Assembly: GCF_030546575.1 (NCBI RefSeq)
Contig: NZ_JAUOTN010000010.1
Span: forward strand, 62,001 to 126,000
Reading direction: 5' to 3'
Origin: Pontibacter coccineus
GTDB taxonomy: Bacteria > Bacteroidota > Bacteroidia > Cytophagales > Hymenobacteraceae
Length of the DNA: 64,000 nucleotides
This document shows positions 8,675 through 19,090 of this stretch, piece by piece (the first letter of the stretch is position 1; every line of letters begins with the position of its first letter). Under the pieces are notes generated by a model, which worked only from the letters and a program-made list of their open reading frames with translations, ran no database searches and was not told the DNA's origin. Made by a program: the position numbers and the translations under genes.

Positions 8675-9310
8675 ATGCAAAAATACCTGCCCTTATTCCC
8701 TCTGAATATCGTGGTATTTCCGGGTGAGAAACTAAACCTGCACATTTTCGAGCCCCGCTACAAGCAGCTGGTCTACGACTGCCTCGAAAGCGGCAACACG
8801 TTCGGCATACCCACGTTCATCAACAACAGCGTAGGCCTCTACGGCACGGAAATCAAGCTGCTGCAGGTTGAGAAGAAATACGAAAGCGGCGAGATGGACA
8901 TTCGTACACAGGGTTTAGGTATATTCAAAATACTGGAATTTGAAAAACAGGCACCCGGCAGGCTTTATGCAGGTGGGCAGGTAGAGGAAGTAGAGAATCT
9001 GGCTGACGAGGACATCGTGACAAAGGAACAAATACGCGAAAAACTACGGGAACTGTACACGGCCTTAGGTATAAGCAACATCTTTCTGGACCTGCCCGAG
9101 AACTTTACCTCATATGATGTTGGCCATCATCTGGGACTCAATACGGAGCAGGAATATACTTTATTGCAGTGCAATAGTGAAGGCTTGCGTCAAGAGATGA
9201 TTTTGCAGCATCTGTTGCAGGTATTGCCCATTGTAGCCGAAACCGAAAAACTCAAGGAGCGTGTCAAGCTCAACGGTCATTTCAAAAACCTCACCCCACC
9301 CAACTTCTGA
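8675..9310 (+). CDS. Lon N-terminal (substrate-binding) domain protein
   Basis: This 211-residue protein is the stand-alone LON_substr_bdg domain, without the AAA+ and protease parts of Lon. The opening YLPLFPLNIVVFPGEKLNLHIFEPRYKQLV is the family hallmark. I choose the ATG at 8675, preceded by AAAGAAAAG, because an earlier in-frame start at 8606 would add 23 residues that do not belong to the domain. The C-terminal half is helical (REKLRELYTAL, LLQCNSEGLRQEM). Such proteins are thought to bind peptides or unfolded protein in the cytosol; no enzymatic role is known. Its stop overlaps the next start by one base (TGATG), so it is coupled to the phosphoesterase. Confidence 0.92.
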   Translation: MQKYLPLFPLNIVVFPGEKLNLHIFEPRYKQLVYDCLESGNTFGIPTFINNSVGLYGTEIKLLQVEKKYESGEMDIRTQGLGIFKILEFEKQAPGRLYAGGQVEEVENLADEDIVTKEQIREKLRELYTALGISNIFLDLPENFTSYDVGHHLGLNTEQEYTLLQCNSEGLRQEMILQHLLQVLPIVAETEKLKERVKLNGHFKNLTPPNF

Positions 9311-10539
9311 TGCTCCTATACTTTATTATCATACCTACCGTGCTGTTTTTGGTTTTTGGGCTGTTCAGCTACTGGCAGGAGCTCAAGTACCGCAACAAGC
9401 CATTCTACAAGCTCTCGGACGTAGGGTGGCGCAAATGCCTTCCCAAGCCGGAGGCACGGCTGGTGCACAGCATCGCGTTCATGGGCGATGTGGGCTACGT
9501 AGCGACCGACGGCACAGACCCTGTTATGCGGCTCCTGGGGGAGTGGCAGCAAACCACAGGCCCTGAAGGAAGCGTCCTGTTCCTGGGGGACAATTTATAC
9601 CCGGTAGGGATGCCTGCTGAAACACACCGCCACTACCCTGCCGCCAAAGAGCGTATGGATTTCCTGCTGCAGCAAATGGGCGCTTACGGGGGACGCAAGA
9701 TTTTTCTGAGCGGTAACCACGACTGGAACAAAGGGCGCAAAAAAGGGCTGGAGTATATGCTGCGACAGGAAAAATACGTGGTCGACACGCTGCAGGATGA
9801 AAACAGTTACCTTCCCCGCCACGGATGCCCGGGACCGGAGGCTATACAACTGGCAGAAGGGTTGCAGCTGGTGATCATCAACACGCAGTGGTGGGTGCAA
9901 CGCGGCGAAAAGCCGATGGGGCCATCACAAGGGTGTGCTTATGATGACATAGAGGAATTTTTTCTGCGCCTGAACCAGATCCTGCGCCGGAACAGGCACC
10001 AGCGCATTGTGGTGGCAGCGCACCACCCGCTTTATAGCAATGCACTGCACGGCGGCAAGTTCACAGTAAAGCAGCACATCTTTCCGCTGACGGCCGCACA
10101 CAAACGTTTCTATATTCCATTGCCTATTTTCGGATCGCTATACCCGTTTTACCGCCAGCTATTTGGAGCCTACGAAGACATGTCGCACCGGAAATACCGC
10201 AAGATGCGCAAGCGCCTGCTCCGTATCTTCCATCAGTACAGTAACATTGTGTATGTGGCGGGGCACGACCATAACCTGCAGCATTTTGAGGTGCGGGATA
10301 ACCATTACATTGTGAGCGGATCGGGTAGCAAAACCTCATTTGTAAAAAAAGGAGGCAAAGCCACCTTTACGCTGGAGCAGCGGGGCTTCTTTGTGCTCAA
10401 CTACTACGACACCGGAGAGTTATGGATAGAGGCACTGGCGGTCACGGAAGCGGAAGACGTTTCAATACCAGGAGCCGTCGTATTCCGAAAAGAGCTTGGC
10501 CCCGTTCTGCAACCAAAAGAGCAGACGCAGCAGGTATAG
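9310..10539 (+). CDS. Membrane-anchored calcineurin-like metallophosphoesterase
   Basis: A 409-residue protein with one N-terminal membrane segment (residues 1-19) and a calcineurin-like phosphoesterase domain. The metal-binding blocks occur in order: MGDVGYVATD, GDNLYPVG, GNHDWNKG, AAHHPLYS and AGHDHNLQ. A short DxH-type first motif is replaced by GDVGY, which other Bacteroidota members also seem to show. The substrate is unknown. The fused orientation (anchor first, enzyme after) does not by itself settle which side of the membrane the domain sits on. It is translationally coupled to the Lon-domain gene by TGATG. The gene ends in an octamer copy (AGGTATAG supplies Val and the stop) and converges on the lipid kinase gene. 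Confidence 0.88.
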   Translation: MLLYFIIIPTVLFLVFGLFSYWQELKYRNKPFYKLSDVGWRKCLPKPEARLVHSIAFMGDVGYVATDGTDPVMRLLGEWQQTTGPEGSVLFLGDNLYPVGMPAETHRHYPAAKERMDFLLQQMGAYGGRKIFLSGNHDWNKGRKKGLEYMLRQEKYVVDTLQDENSYLPRHGCPGPEAIQLAEGLQLVIINTQWWVQRGEKPMGPSQGCAYDDIEEFFLRLNQILRRNRHQRIVVAAHHPLYSNALHGGKFTVKQHIFPLTAAHKRFYIPLPIFGSLYPFYRQLFGAYEDMSHRKYRKMRKRLLRIFHQYSNIVYVAGHDHNLQHFEVRDNHYIVSGSGSKTSFVKKGGKATFTLEQRGFFVLNYYDTGELWIEALAVTEAEDVSIPGAVVFRKELGPVLQPKEQTQQV

Positions 10540-10546
10540 CTCTAGA

Positions 10547-11458
10547 TTAGGACTCCTCAGGTATAGGAAGTATAACTTTCAGGCTTTTGGGGTGCATCGT
10601 CACTTTTATCACCTCATCCAACTCAGCTGGCTCGCCGTCAATGTGCACTACCTCATGGTCTACGTTGTAGACGGTTGCCTTGCGGCAGCTGATGCGGCGG
10701 GTATAGATGGAGCCGTCAATATTGTCGGTGTACATCCGTACCAGCAGAACGGGCGCGGCAGCTTTCGGGAAGGGCTCAATCAGACAAATCTCAAAGCGGC
10801 CGTCGTTTAGAATACCGCTGGGGTTAATAGCGGCATTGCTCCCGAAAGCGTTGGCATTGGCTATGGTCACCATAAAAGCCTCCCCCTCAAAATTCTCGGT
10901 GTCGGTCTCAATGCGATAGAACTTCGGTTCGTAATTTATGTACTCCTGCAGGGCTATCCAGGCATAGGCACCTGGACCGCGCTTATCCCCTTCGCAAAAG
11001 CGCTTTACGACCAGGGCATTAAACCCCAGATCACTGAGATGGATCGAAGGCTTCCCGTTCAGGTCGATGGTGTCGATGTTGCGCACCACATGTTCGTGGA
11101 TCAGTTGGAGGGCCTCCTCTGTATCTTGCGGTATACCCAAATCTTTGGAGAGTCCATTGCCCGAGCCAAGCGGAATAATACCCAACGGGGTTTGAGTGCC
11201 TATCAGCAAGGCGCCAACCAGACTCACTGTACCATCTCCCCCTACCGCAAAAACAGCGTCAAAGGTGTTTTCCTCTATCAGCTGCTTGATATGCTCTAAA
11301 TCTTGCTGGCCTGTCGTGCGGTAGATGGTGCACTTCATTTGATGTTCAGCACACTCTGTCTTAATTTCATCCTCCAGTTCTTCCTTGTCTATATCCCCCG
11401 CTATAGGGTTAACAACAAACAGCAGGTTGCTGAACTTTTTTTCCTTTTGCTTTCCCAT
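10547..11458 (-). CDS. Diacylglycerol/lipid kinase family protein (DagK_cat, YegS/DgkB-like)
   Basis: A 303-residue cytosolic lipid kinase. The N-terminal catalytic subdomain has VNPIAG (residues 16-21) and the nucleotide loop GGDGT (73-77), followed by PLGSGNGLSKDLGIP, all typical of the DgkB/YegS/sphingosine-kinase family. The C-terminal beta-sandwich follows, with the acidic metal site region LNDGRFEICLIEPF. Members phosphorylate diacylglycerol, phosphatidylglycerol or other lipids with ATP. The exact lipid is not readable here, though diacylglycerol recycling is a common role. The start 30 bases beyond the M48 stop at 11493 suggests an operon with that gene on the minus strand. Confidence 0.92.
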   Translation of the reverse strand: MGKQKEKKFSNLLFVVNPIAGDIDKEELEDEIKTECAEHQMKCTIYRTTGQQDLEHIKQLIEENTFDAVFAVGGDGTVSLVGALLIGTQTPLGIIPLGSGNGLSKDLGIPQDTEEALQLIHEHVVRNIDTIDLNGKPSIHLSDLGFNALVVKRFCEGDKRGPGAYAWIALQEYINYEPKFYRIETDTENFEGEAFMVTIANANAFGSNAAINPSGILNDGRFEICLIEPFPKAAAPVLLVRMYTDNIDGSIYTRRISCRKATVYNVDHEVVHIDGEPAELDEVIKVTMHPKSLKVILPIPEES

Positions 11459-11492
11459 GTCGTGGTGTCAATTTCTAGTTTAAGGCACGGGC

Positions 11493-12302
11493 TTATTCAA
11501 CCAGGCCGGCGGGAAGACCGCTTGGATATTCCTCCTGGATGGCACGTTCTATTTCCGCGATCCGGTTACCAGGATTGGGATGCGTTTGCGCAAACTCAGG
11601 ACCACTGGCACCACCGCTGGCCTCCTCCAGCACCCGCATTACCCCGATCATAGCCCGCGGGTCATAACCAGCCTCACCGGTCAGGCGCACAGCTAGCCTG
11701 TCCGACTCCAGTTCATCTTCCCGGCCATAACGCATGTTCATCAGCTTGCCGATCATGGCGGCAGCCACGGCGCCGGTACGGGAGGCTGGGTTTTCCGGAT
11801 CGTAAGTGGCAATGGCTGCAGCACCGGTCAGGCCCTGGGTGAGCTTTGCCTTGGCTAACTGCTGGGCGGAGTGCCGTCCGACGACATGCCCAATCTCGTG
11901 GCCCAGCACGCCGGCCAGTTGCGCCTCAGAACTCAGGCGGCGAAGCAGACCCGCTGTGATGAAGATCTGCCCGCCAGGCAGGGCGAAGGCATTGACGGTC
12001 TTCTCATCGGCCAGCAGATGAAAGTCAAACTGGTAGGGAGTTTCGCCAGCGCGGGTACTCCGGACAAGCCGCTGCCCGATGGCGTTCACCTGGGCTCTCG
12101 CCTGTTCGTCCGGGTGCATCCCTCCATATTGTGAAGCCATCTGCGGGGCGGTCTGTAATCCAAGGGCGATCTCCTGTTCTACGGTCATATCTACGTGCTG
12201 CATCTGGCCGGTAAATTCATTTTCCTGCCTGTTGCACCAATACGTGACCAGCGATACTGCCGCAATCAGGATTGCGACGATAAATTTCATGACTGCTCTC
12301 AT
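11493..12302 (-). CDS. M48 family metalloprotease, membrane-anchored
   Basis: A 269-residue protease with a single hydrophobic N-terminal segment (residues 5-22) that is either an uncleaved anchor or a signal peptide. A cysteine at 23 makes lipidation possible, although the preceding residues (VTYWC) are a poor lipobox. The zinc motif is HEIGH (His135, Glu136, His139). The third ligand lies in GREDELESDRLAVRL. AFALPGGQIFITAGLL precedes the catalytic helix and TQTHPNPGNRI-like text (FAQTHPNPGNRI) follows, as in BepA-type periplasmic proteases. Start could be Met1 at 12302 or Met5 at 12290; the second leaves a better signal peptide. It is the upstream member of a probable two-gene unit with the lipid kinase. 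Confidence 0.9.
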   Translation of the reverse strand: MRAVMKFIVAILIAAVSLVTYWCNRQENEFTGQMQHVDMTVEQEIALGLQTAPQMASQYGGMHPDEQARAQVNAIGQRLVRSTRAGETPYQFDFHLLADEKTVNAFALPGGQIFITAGLLRRLSSEAQLAGVLGHEIGHVVGRHSAQQLAKAKLTQGLTGAAAIATYDPENPASRTGAVAAAMIGKLMNMRYGREDELESDRLAVRLTGEAGYDPRAMIGVMRVLEEASGGASGPEFAQTHPNPGNRIAEIERAIQEEYPSGLPAGLVE

Positions 12303-12569
12303 GTTACTCTATATCAACACGATTCTGGTTAAATGTTTTGCATGTGCGTTGCTCAACGGCTTAGTTTGCGAAAGGTATTCACGTCGGCCGGATGCGCTGC
12401 CTCATCATATACTTTTATTGTACTAGAAAGTATACGCAATCGCCATGAAAATAATAGAGACTGTTGGTCCGACATGGTGTAAGAATTCATAAATAGCTAC
12501 CCTATTTTATATGAATTTCGTAATACACTAAAATCGCTGCAAAATCAGCTTCAATTAAAACAGAATATT

Positions 12570-12767
12570 ATGAATATGAAAAGAACATTCGGTGCCATTC
12601 TGACCATATTAGGTATAGTCGGCATCATCTGGGGCGCTTATGCCTTTATTATGGGAGGCGACGGCGCTGCTGTCGGCAAGTACACGGCTGCAGTCCCTTT
12701 TATTGTAGGACTGATCTTTTTCTTTGCGGGTATCAACCTGGTGAAGACAACAAAAGACCAGACGTAA
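12570..12767 (+). CDS. Small two-helix membrane protein
   Basis: A 65-residue protein with two clear membrane helices (about residues 7-28 and 40-58) joined by a glycine-rich loop (GGDGAAVGKY). The protein is basic at both ends. I do not recognise a named family; similar short proteins are common in Cytophagales. A tandem MNMKR start gives two possible Met codons (12570 and 12576). It is transcribed alone and ends in a strong bidirectional hairpin shared with the convergent L,D-transpeptidase-like gene. An octamer copy (AGGTATAG, read Gly-Ile-Val) lies in the first helix, which fits a resident gene rather than a recent arrival. Confidence 0.75.
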   Translation: MNMKRTFGAILTILGIVGIIWGAYAFIMGGDGAAVGKYTAAVPFIVGLIFFFAGINLVKTTKDQT

Positions 12768-12787
12768 GTGTAAGAAATGTTAAAATG

Positions 12788-12825
12788 AAAAAAGCCACGT
12801 CGGTTATCGGCGTGGCTTTTTTGTA
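12788..12825. terminator. Bidirectional terminator
   Basis: A hairpin with arms AAAAAAGCCACG / CGTGGCTTTTTT around TCGGTTATCGG serves the + strand gene ending at 12767 and the - strand gene ending at 12840. Confidence 0.88.
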
Positions 12826-12839
12826 TGTTTTTAATTAAT

Positions 12840-13655
12840 CTATGCGTTCGTTGGCAGCATATCCTGAAGCAAAGCAAAGCCTTCAACGGCTCTTTCTGTG
12901 TTGAGGTAGTCAGAGGTATAGGCCTTGTCTGCACTGTGAATGTAGAGCACCGTATTATTCTTGATCAGTTCGATGACCTCACCGGAAATAGCTCTTGGCA
13001 CTGCCGGGCAACCCAGGCTGCGGCCCAGCCGGCCATACTGCTTCACAAAATCATCGCTCACGTAGTCAGCGCCATGCAATACGATGGCACGCTCCATGGC
13101 TTTCGAGTTATATTGCTCATCCATACCTGACAAACGAAGCGAAAGCCCATGCTTGCCATGATAGGTTTTATCGGTCAGGTAGAAGCCCATGCTGCTCATG
13201 TTGGAATTAGGCTCGTTTGAGAACTTCTCTGCTTTAACGTTGCCTGTATTCCGGCCATGCGCCACCAGGTTGTTGTAGAGCACTTTGCCTGCATCCAGGT
13301 CAATGATCCACATACGCTTCTGGCTGCTCGGCTTGGTAAAATCAACCACCGTCAGGATCTGCTTGTCAGCGGCTGTCAGTTCGTCCTGCTTGAAATTGTG
13401 GTAACCGGTATAGGCACGCTCAAATACACTGTAAGAAAGCCCTGTCTTTTGTAATCCCGATCTGTTATACACCTCCTGCACATGCTCTTCGAAGGCGAGT
13501 TTCTTCTCGGCAAAAGAAAGGTTGGCAAGTGAAGTGGAAGTCAAAACAGTTTCAGCTGTGCGACCCATCGGATCAGATTCGTCGTTTCGCGCCCCGCCAG
13601 GGGTAGAAATCAGCATGAAACTCAGGGCAAAGGAAGTAACAATGGTTCTTATCAT
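12840..13655 (-). CDS. Murein L,D-transpeptidase catalytic-domain family protein
   Basis: A 271-residue exported protein; the signal peptide covers about residues 1-22. The C-terminal domain has the YkuD-like catalytic signature: His194 in IVLHGADYVSDDF and Cys216 in GRSLGCPAVP, with an invariant Gly before the Cys. WIIDLDAGKVLYNNLVAHGRNTG is the opening strand of the fold, typical of the family that Pfam labels as a separate L,D-transpeptidase catalytic domain group. These enzymes make or exchange 3-3 cross-links or attach ligands to meso-diaminopimelate in the cell wall. The catalytic pair is intact. The gene is monocistronic and shares its terminator with the gene at 12570. Confidence 0.9.
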   Translation of the reverse strand: MIRTIVTSFALSFMLISTPGGARNDESDPMGRTAETVLTSTSLANLSFAEKKLAFEEHVQEVYNRSGLQKTGLSYSVFERAYTGYHNFKQDELTAADKQILTVVDFTKPSSQKRMWIIDLDAGKVLYNNLVAHGRNTGNVKAEKFSNEPNSNMSSMGFYLTDKTYHGKHGLSLRLSGMDEQYNSKAMERAIVLHGADYVSDDFVKQYGRLGRSLGCPAVPRAISGEVIELIKNNTVLYIHSADKAYTSDYLNTERAVEGFALLQDMLPTNA

Positions 13656-13924
13656 AGAGTCAGTATTCTTATCAGGTTTTACGCAATTACAGTACTAACA
13701 GGAAAAAACACAACAATTGTTCCCCTTAGGGATGCTTATATCCAATTTGTAGCTTTACAACCGCCCCAGCGGCCGGGTGTATATGCTAAACGTTTGTATA
13801 CCTGAAACTTAGTATACGAGGCAGAATAATTTATTTTGCCCCTGGCAGCTCCTGTTATATAAATTACCGCATTTGCTTGTATGCCAAGGCCGGAAGCTGC
13901 AATTTTGAGGTAAGAGAATAGCAC

Positions 13925-14314
13925 ATGAAAACGTACTCCTTCTACGCCCTGTTCCTGATCATGCTGATGGGCTGCGCCGACCCTGCCCGCATTTCAGGCT
14001 TCGATAGTGAAAAATGGCAGCAAGATAAAAAAGGTTGCCAGGGACAACGAAGCACCATGGTCAGCGACTTTGAGACCATCCGCCGCGACCTGTACGGACG
14101 CCCTGAAGCGGAGGTAAAAGATATCCTCGGCAAGCCCGATGCGGAGCAACTGATGCGACGGGGGCAACGCGTCTTCATCTACTACTTTGAGCCGGGCTCG
14201 CAGTGCAAGGAGCGTAACAAACTCTCCGAAGCTAACCGGGCTGAGGTCCGCTTTAATGCTTTGAGTAAAGTAAGCGAAATTACTTACCTGCGTCCGGTAC
14301 CTGTTTCAAAATAA
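13925..14314 (+). CDS. Small lipoprotein, possibly BamE/SmpA-like
   Basis: A 129-residue lipoprotein: the signal ends LIMLMGC, giving lipidated Cys17. The mature part is short and polar. Residues from DLYGRPEAEVKDILGKPDAEQ to RVFIYYFEPGSQC look like the SmpA/OmlA (BamE) fold, a helix-loop 'DV..LLGxPd' motif followed by beta strands that carry the aromatic YYF. That assignment is tentative. Three cysteines remain after the lipid Cys, and a disulfide between the one after residue 35 and the one in GSQC is possible. The gene stands alone, divergent from 12840 and closed by a good terminator. Confidence 0.75.
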   Translation: MKTYSFYALFLIMLMGCADPARISGFDSEKWQQDKKGCQGQRSTMVSDFETIRRDLYGRPEAEVKDILGKPDAEQLMRRGQRVFIYYFEPGSQCKERNKLSEANRAEVRFNALSKVSEITYLRPVPVSK

Positions 14315-14317
14315 CGC

Positions 14318-14346
14318 AAAAAGCCCGCCTTACAGCGGGCTTTTTT
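14318..14346. terminator. Terminator between convergent genes
   Basis: Perfect 11-base arms AAAAAGCCCGC / GCGGGCTTTTT with a CTTACA loop. It lies between the + strand stop at 14314 and the - strand stop at 14366. Confidence 0.9.
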
Positions 14347-14365
14347 GATTGCCATCCTTCGGATG

Positions 14366-14764
14366 TTATTCTTCCTCTTTCCCGGTAAGCATGTTAACGT
14401 GCTGGCGTCCTTCCAATTCAAGGAAGTGCTTTAGCTGTTTTTCACTCAGAATACCAGCCATTACCTTGTCATGCTGCATCTGTATTTCTCTGAAAGTGCG
14501 CTGCAGTTCAATCGGGTCTTCCTGTATCAGTTCAGCTTCCGACATCAGTTGGTAGCGTTCTTCGTGAAGCAGTTCAACTTGCTTCATTTGCTCATCGCTT
14601 AGATTCAGTTCGCGCTTCATTTCCAGTAGCGCCATCTGAGGCCCGCTCAGGCTGATGGCCAGCACTTTCTTATCCAACTCGTCGTCAGTCTCTGTCAGGC
14701 GCTGCGCGTAAGCCGTGTTAAAGGTCAATCCTAGTATGATTAAAAATGGTATAATTCTTTTCAT
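14366..14764 (-). CDS. Periplasmic helical protein, Spy/CpxP-like
   Basis: A 132-residue exported protein with a clean signal peptide (cleavage after AYA, about residue 20). The mature chain is almost entirely helical and charged, with repeated heptad-like stretches (MALLEMKRELNLSDEQMKQVELLHEERYQ, QRTFREIQMQHDKVMAGILSEKQLKHFLELE). LNLSDEQMKQV and ILSEKQLKHF match the LTxxQ style of Spy/CpxP-type periplasmic proteins, which act as chaperones or stress sensors in enterobacteria. The function here is inference from that resemblance. The tail is acidic (GKEEE). It is transcribed alone from an AT-rich upstream region that it shares with the gene at 15077. Confidence 0.78.
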   Translation of the reverse strand: MKRIIPFLIILGLTFNTAYAQRLTETDDELDKKVLAISLSGPQMALLEMKRELNLSDEQMKQVELLHEERYQLMSEAELIQEDPIELQRTFREIQMQHDKVMAGILSEKQLKHFLELEGRQHVNMLTGKEEE

Positions 14765-15076
14765 GGTATGCGGGTATTATGCCATCACCTGGCTAGACTA
14801 AATTATATAGTGTTATGAACGGAATTATATTGTTTTGGTTCTGCCTAAAAACACACTTGTTTTAGATTTTTCTAATAGCACAGAATAACCCATTTGCACA
14901 CCAAATAGAAAGACTTTAATATATTTTTAAATTATAAAAATAACTTGTATTCAAAATTAGCTATATCGTAACTAAGCCCCTGCAGAATAGTATACAAAAC
15001 AAACACTCGAAATAGTATTTTAACAATGGCCACCGGTTTCGCAGCAGCGGCTCCCACCATATAAAGTGAAAAAACC
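14765..15076. other. AT-rich intergenic region with no gene seen
   Basis: This 312-base divergent gap is strongly AT-rich up to about 15000. It must hold the promoters of 14366 (-) and 15077 (+), but I cannot fix either. A 12-codon frame (ATG at 15026, MATGFAAAAPTI, TAA) lies just before the next gene; nothing else supports it. Confidence 0.6.
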
Positions 15077-15307
15077 ATGAAGACTAAATATTATAATCCC
15101 AGCTCGCTGGAGGTTAGTTTTGCCAAGGCATTTCAGGACTTAGCACAGCAACTCGAAGACAGGCTCGATGTGGGCAAAGTTGTCAATATCACGCCGATAC
15201 ATGACGTAGATAACCCTATGGTGATTTATAAATTAAAAGATGAGGAAGGTGATTTACATGAAGTAGTTGTACAAATCATACAGCGGCCAGATAACCTGGT
15301 GAGTTGA
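15077..15307 (+). CDS. Conserved-looking hypothetical cytosolic protein, 76 aa
   Basis: A short soluble protein with no signal, membrane helix or cysteine. The first half is helical (SFAKAFQDLAQQLEDRLD) and the second half predicts beta strands (VVNITPIHDVDNPMVIYKLKDEEGDLHEVVVQIIQR), so it looks like a small alpha/beta domain. I do not recognise it. The start ATG at 15077 follows GTGAAAAAACC, a weak purine-rich leader. An unusually long and perfect hairpin follows the stop. It is probably transcribed alone. Confidence 0.65.
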   Translation: MKTKYYNPSSLEVSFAKAFQDLAQQLEDRLDVGKVVNITPIHDVDNPMVIYKLKDEEGDLHEVVVQIIQRPDNLVS

Positions 15308-15320
15308 TCAGGCAATAAAA

Positions 15321-15370
15321 TACAAAAAGAGAGGCGACCCGGAATTTAGCGGGTCGCCTCTCTTTTTGTA
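15321..15370. terminator. Very strong bidirectional terminator
   Basis: A perfect 20-base stem (left arm 15321-15340, loop GGAATTTAGC, right arm 15351-15370) has an A run on one side and a T run on the other. It is placed between convergent genes. Confidence 0.92.
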
Positions 15371-15393
15371 TCTCAGGTATAGGTAAAATCCGA

Positions 15394-15852
15394 TCAGGGA
15401 CTACCGGGCACCTTGTGGTCGCGTCGTTTAAACCACTGCATCGCAATAAACGACACCATGAAGCCCGAAATCACACCTTCCAGCATCAACACCATAAAAA
15501 TAACGACACCAGGCGTAATGGCCATCCTTTCGCCGAAGTACTGATTCCCGGCCAGTACACTTAGCAGTCTGTTATCAAATGTTTTTATGTAGACGACCAT
15601 AAACGCGGCAAACACAACGGTTGCAAGGGCCGAGGTAATGATGCCTGTTCCCAGGCCCTCAAAATAACCAATATCACCCTGCCGCATTTTTTTTAATCCC
15701 CGGATGGCCATCGTTACCCCAATTGCCATAATCACGCCGTTTAGGAAACGCAACTCAATGATGTGCTCCAGGCCAACGAGCTTCATGAGCAAGAAGTAGC
15801 CAATGAGTGCCAGTGCCGTAAATAGGCCGTATTTTAGGCCAATTTTTTCCAT
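15394..15852 (-). CDS. DUF4199 family membrane protein (copy 1)
   Basis: A 152-residue integral membrane protein with four helices (about 9-27, 33-52, 70-93 and 110-137) and the DUF4199 signature: GLKYGLFTALALIGYFL at the start, IRGLKKMRQGDIGYFEGLGTG in the middle and GVISGFMVSFIAMQWFKRR at the end. Function is unknown. The family is common in Bacteroidota, often in tandem. It is paralogous to the next gene upstream (15914-16384): the middle loop and the final AMQWFKR motif align directly. The 61-base gap and shared direction suggest co-transcription. Confidence 0.88.
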   Translation of the reverse strand: MEKIGLKYGLFTALALIGYFLLMKLVGLEHIIELRFLNGVIMAIGVTMAIRGLKKMRQGDIGYFEGLGTGIITSALATVVFAAFMVVYIKTFDNRLLSVLAGNQYFGERMAITPGVVIFMVLMLEGVISGFMVSFIAMQWFKRRDHKVPGSP

Positions 15853-15913
15853 AGTAGGTGCTTCGGGTGTGCCTTATCTTAATTATAATTCTGCTAATCG
15901 TAGAACGCTACGA

Positions 15914-16384
15914 TCAGATACGCTCCTGAATGGCATGTTCTTCCCGCTTAAACCACTGCATGGCCACAAAAGCGATAATAAAGCCCGGAATGGTACCGTA
16001 AATAATAGTGAGCACAAAGAACGACAGAACCGACAAACTAACCGGGAACAGCGAACTGGACTGCAGACTGGCCAGGTATGCCGTGTCTAACGTGGTTAAG
16101 TAGATGACCATGAACAGGGCCAGAATTGTAGAGGACACCACGCCGGTGGTAGCGCCGATCGCCAGTCCCTGGAAATAATTGATGTCCCCTCCTTTCGCCT
16201 TTTTGAATTGCGAAATAGCAACCGTTATACCTATGATCAGGAAGATCGCACTCAGAAACGAAAGCTCCACCCTGTTCTGCAGGTTAAGCAGGCGCATGAC
16301 CAGGAAAAAGAGCACGTGCGCTATACCTACGAAAATACCATATTTCAGTGATACCTTTTGATAAGTGATTCTTGAAAGTGCCAT
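15914..16384 (-). CDS. DUF4199 family membrane protein (copy 2)
   Basis: A 156-residue paralogue of the preceding entry with the same four-helix plan. Family blocks are SLKYGIFVGIAHVLFFLVM, AISQFKKAKGGDINYFQGLAIGATTG and IPGFIIAFVAMQWFKREEH. Compared with copy 1 the third helix is less aliphatic (STILALFMVIYLTTLDT) and the C-terminus is shorter. It is the upstream gene of the pair, so any promoter should lie in 16385-16600, a stretch where I see no further gene. A role beyond membrane localisation cannot be read from sequence. Confidence 0.88.
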   Translation of the reverse strand: MALSRITYQKVSLKYGIFVGIAHVLFFLVMRLLNLQNRVELSFLSAIFLIIGITVAISQFKKAKGGDINYFQGLAIGATTGVVSSTILALFMVIYLTTLDTAYLASLQSSSLFPVSLSVLSFFVLTIIYGTIPGFIIAFVAMQWFKREEHAIQERI

Positions 16385-16619
16385 ATGTATACTGTTTTGT
16401 TAAGAGTCCTTAGTTTTTAAAAATGAACAGATTAGTTGCACGGTTGGTTATAAAAAAGAGCTTGTCTTACACAAAGCTCCCCAAAGCAGGTGCAATCTGC
16501 CGTATATAATTAAATCAATATACTAGAGAATGTGGCGTGGCGTTGTGATTTGAACCATAAATTTTTCGGAACATACCCCGAAGCGCTTCATTTAAAAGCA
16601 ATTAAGCCGCCCTCTGTAA

Positions 16620-18344
<1,725 letters not shown>

Positions 18345-18380
18345 CGTATAAACCAGCGATAACCTGTAACCAATCAAGCT

Positions 18381-19067
18381 ATGCCGCTACGCTATCGCTA
18401 TAAATTACTGGTACTGACCCTGTGCTGCCTGTTGGGCAGCACAGCGGCGATGGCCCAGGTTGAACCTGACACAGTGAAACGCAAACGCGAACTGCCTACA
18501 AGGCCTACTGTGGAACCACAGCAGCAACGACACCCTCCTGTTACGCAGCCACAGCCGCAACCAGAGGTGATTCGTCCGCAGGTGGTGCGTCCGGGTGAGG
18601 AAGCGCCAAAGGCACTGATTGACCGCATGTTCTGGGGTGGTAGCTTCGGTTTGCAGTTCGGCACCTTTACCAACATATCCTTATTGCCGGTGGTGGGTTA
18701 TCGGGCTAGCGAAACATTTTGGCTAGGTATAGGCGGAGTATACCACTACCGCAGCTTTAGAGGAGAGCGCATGCACAACTACGGTGGGCGGGTTTTCGCA
18801 CAACAGCAGATTTTCGAAAATTTCCTGATCCATGGGGAATTTGAGCAACTGAGCGTGGAGCTCCCCTTGATGAACTACAACACCGGCGTGTATGAGTTTA
18901 GCAGGCGCTTTATAGGTATACCAATGGCCGGGCTCGGCTACAGACAAAAGATTGGCGAACGGGGTGCTGCAGATATCTTGCTGCTCTACAACTTCAACGA
19001 TTCATATGCCTCGCCTTATTCCAACCCGGTCATTAGGGCGGGCTTTAGCTTTCCATTCAGAAAGTAG
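18381..19067 (+). CDS. Secreted outer-membrane beta-barrel-like protein with a proline-rich linker
   Basis: A 228-residue exported protein; the signal peptide ends near residue 25 (AAMAQ). Residues 30-75 form a Pro/Gln/Arg-rich, low-complexity linker (RPTVEPQQQRHPPVTQPQPQPEV in pieces). From about 85 the chain alternates hydrophobic and polar residues with many aromatics (MFWGGSFGLQFGTFTNISLLPVVGYR, FWLGIGGVYHYRSF) and ends in a beta strand with C-terminal AGFSFPFRK, as in small 8-stranded barrels. The function is unknown. It begins 36 bases after the ABC-F stop and may be co-transcribed, then meets a strong terminator. Confidence 0.78.
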   Translation: MPLRYRYKLLVLTLCCLLGSTAAMAQVEPDTVKRKRELPTRPTVEPQQQRHPPVTQPQPQPEVIRPQVVRPGEEAPKALIDRMFWGGSFGLQFGTFTNISLLPVVGYRASETFWLGIGGVYHYRSFRGERMHNYGGRVFAQQQIFENFLIHGEFEQLSVELPLMNYNTGVYEFSRRFIGIPMAGLGYRQKIGERGAADILLLYNFNDSYASPYSNPVIRAGFSFPFRK

Positions 19068-19090
19068 ACAAAACCGTTAAGGCATAAACT

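Noticed and set aside
5127..12302. Recent duplication of the two M48 peptidases
   Set aside because: Apart from HExxH, PGG and THPNP motifs the proteins share little and differ in anchor type, so they are old paralogues.
15026..15064. 12-codon frame MATGFAAAAPTI as a leader peptide
   Set aside because: No tandem regulatory codons and no attenuator structure between it and the gene at 15077.
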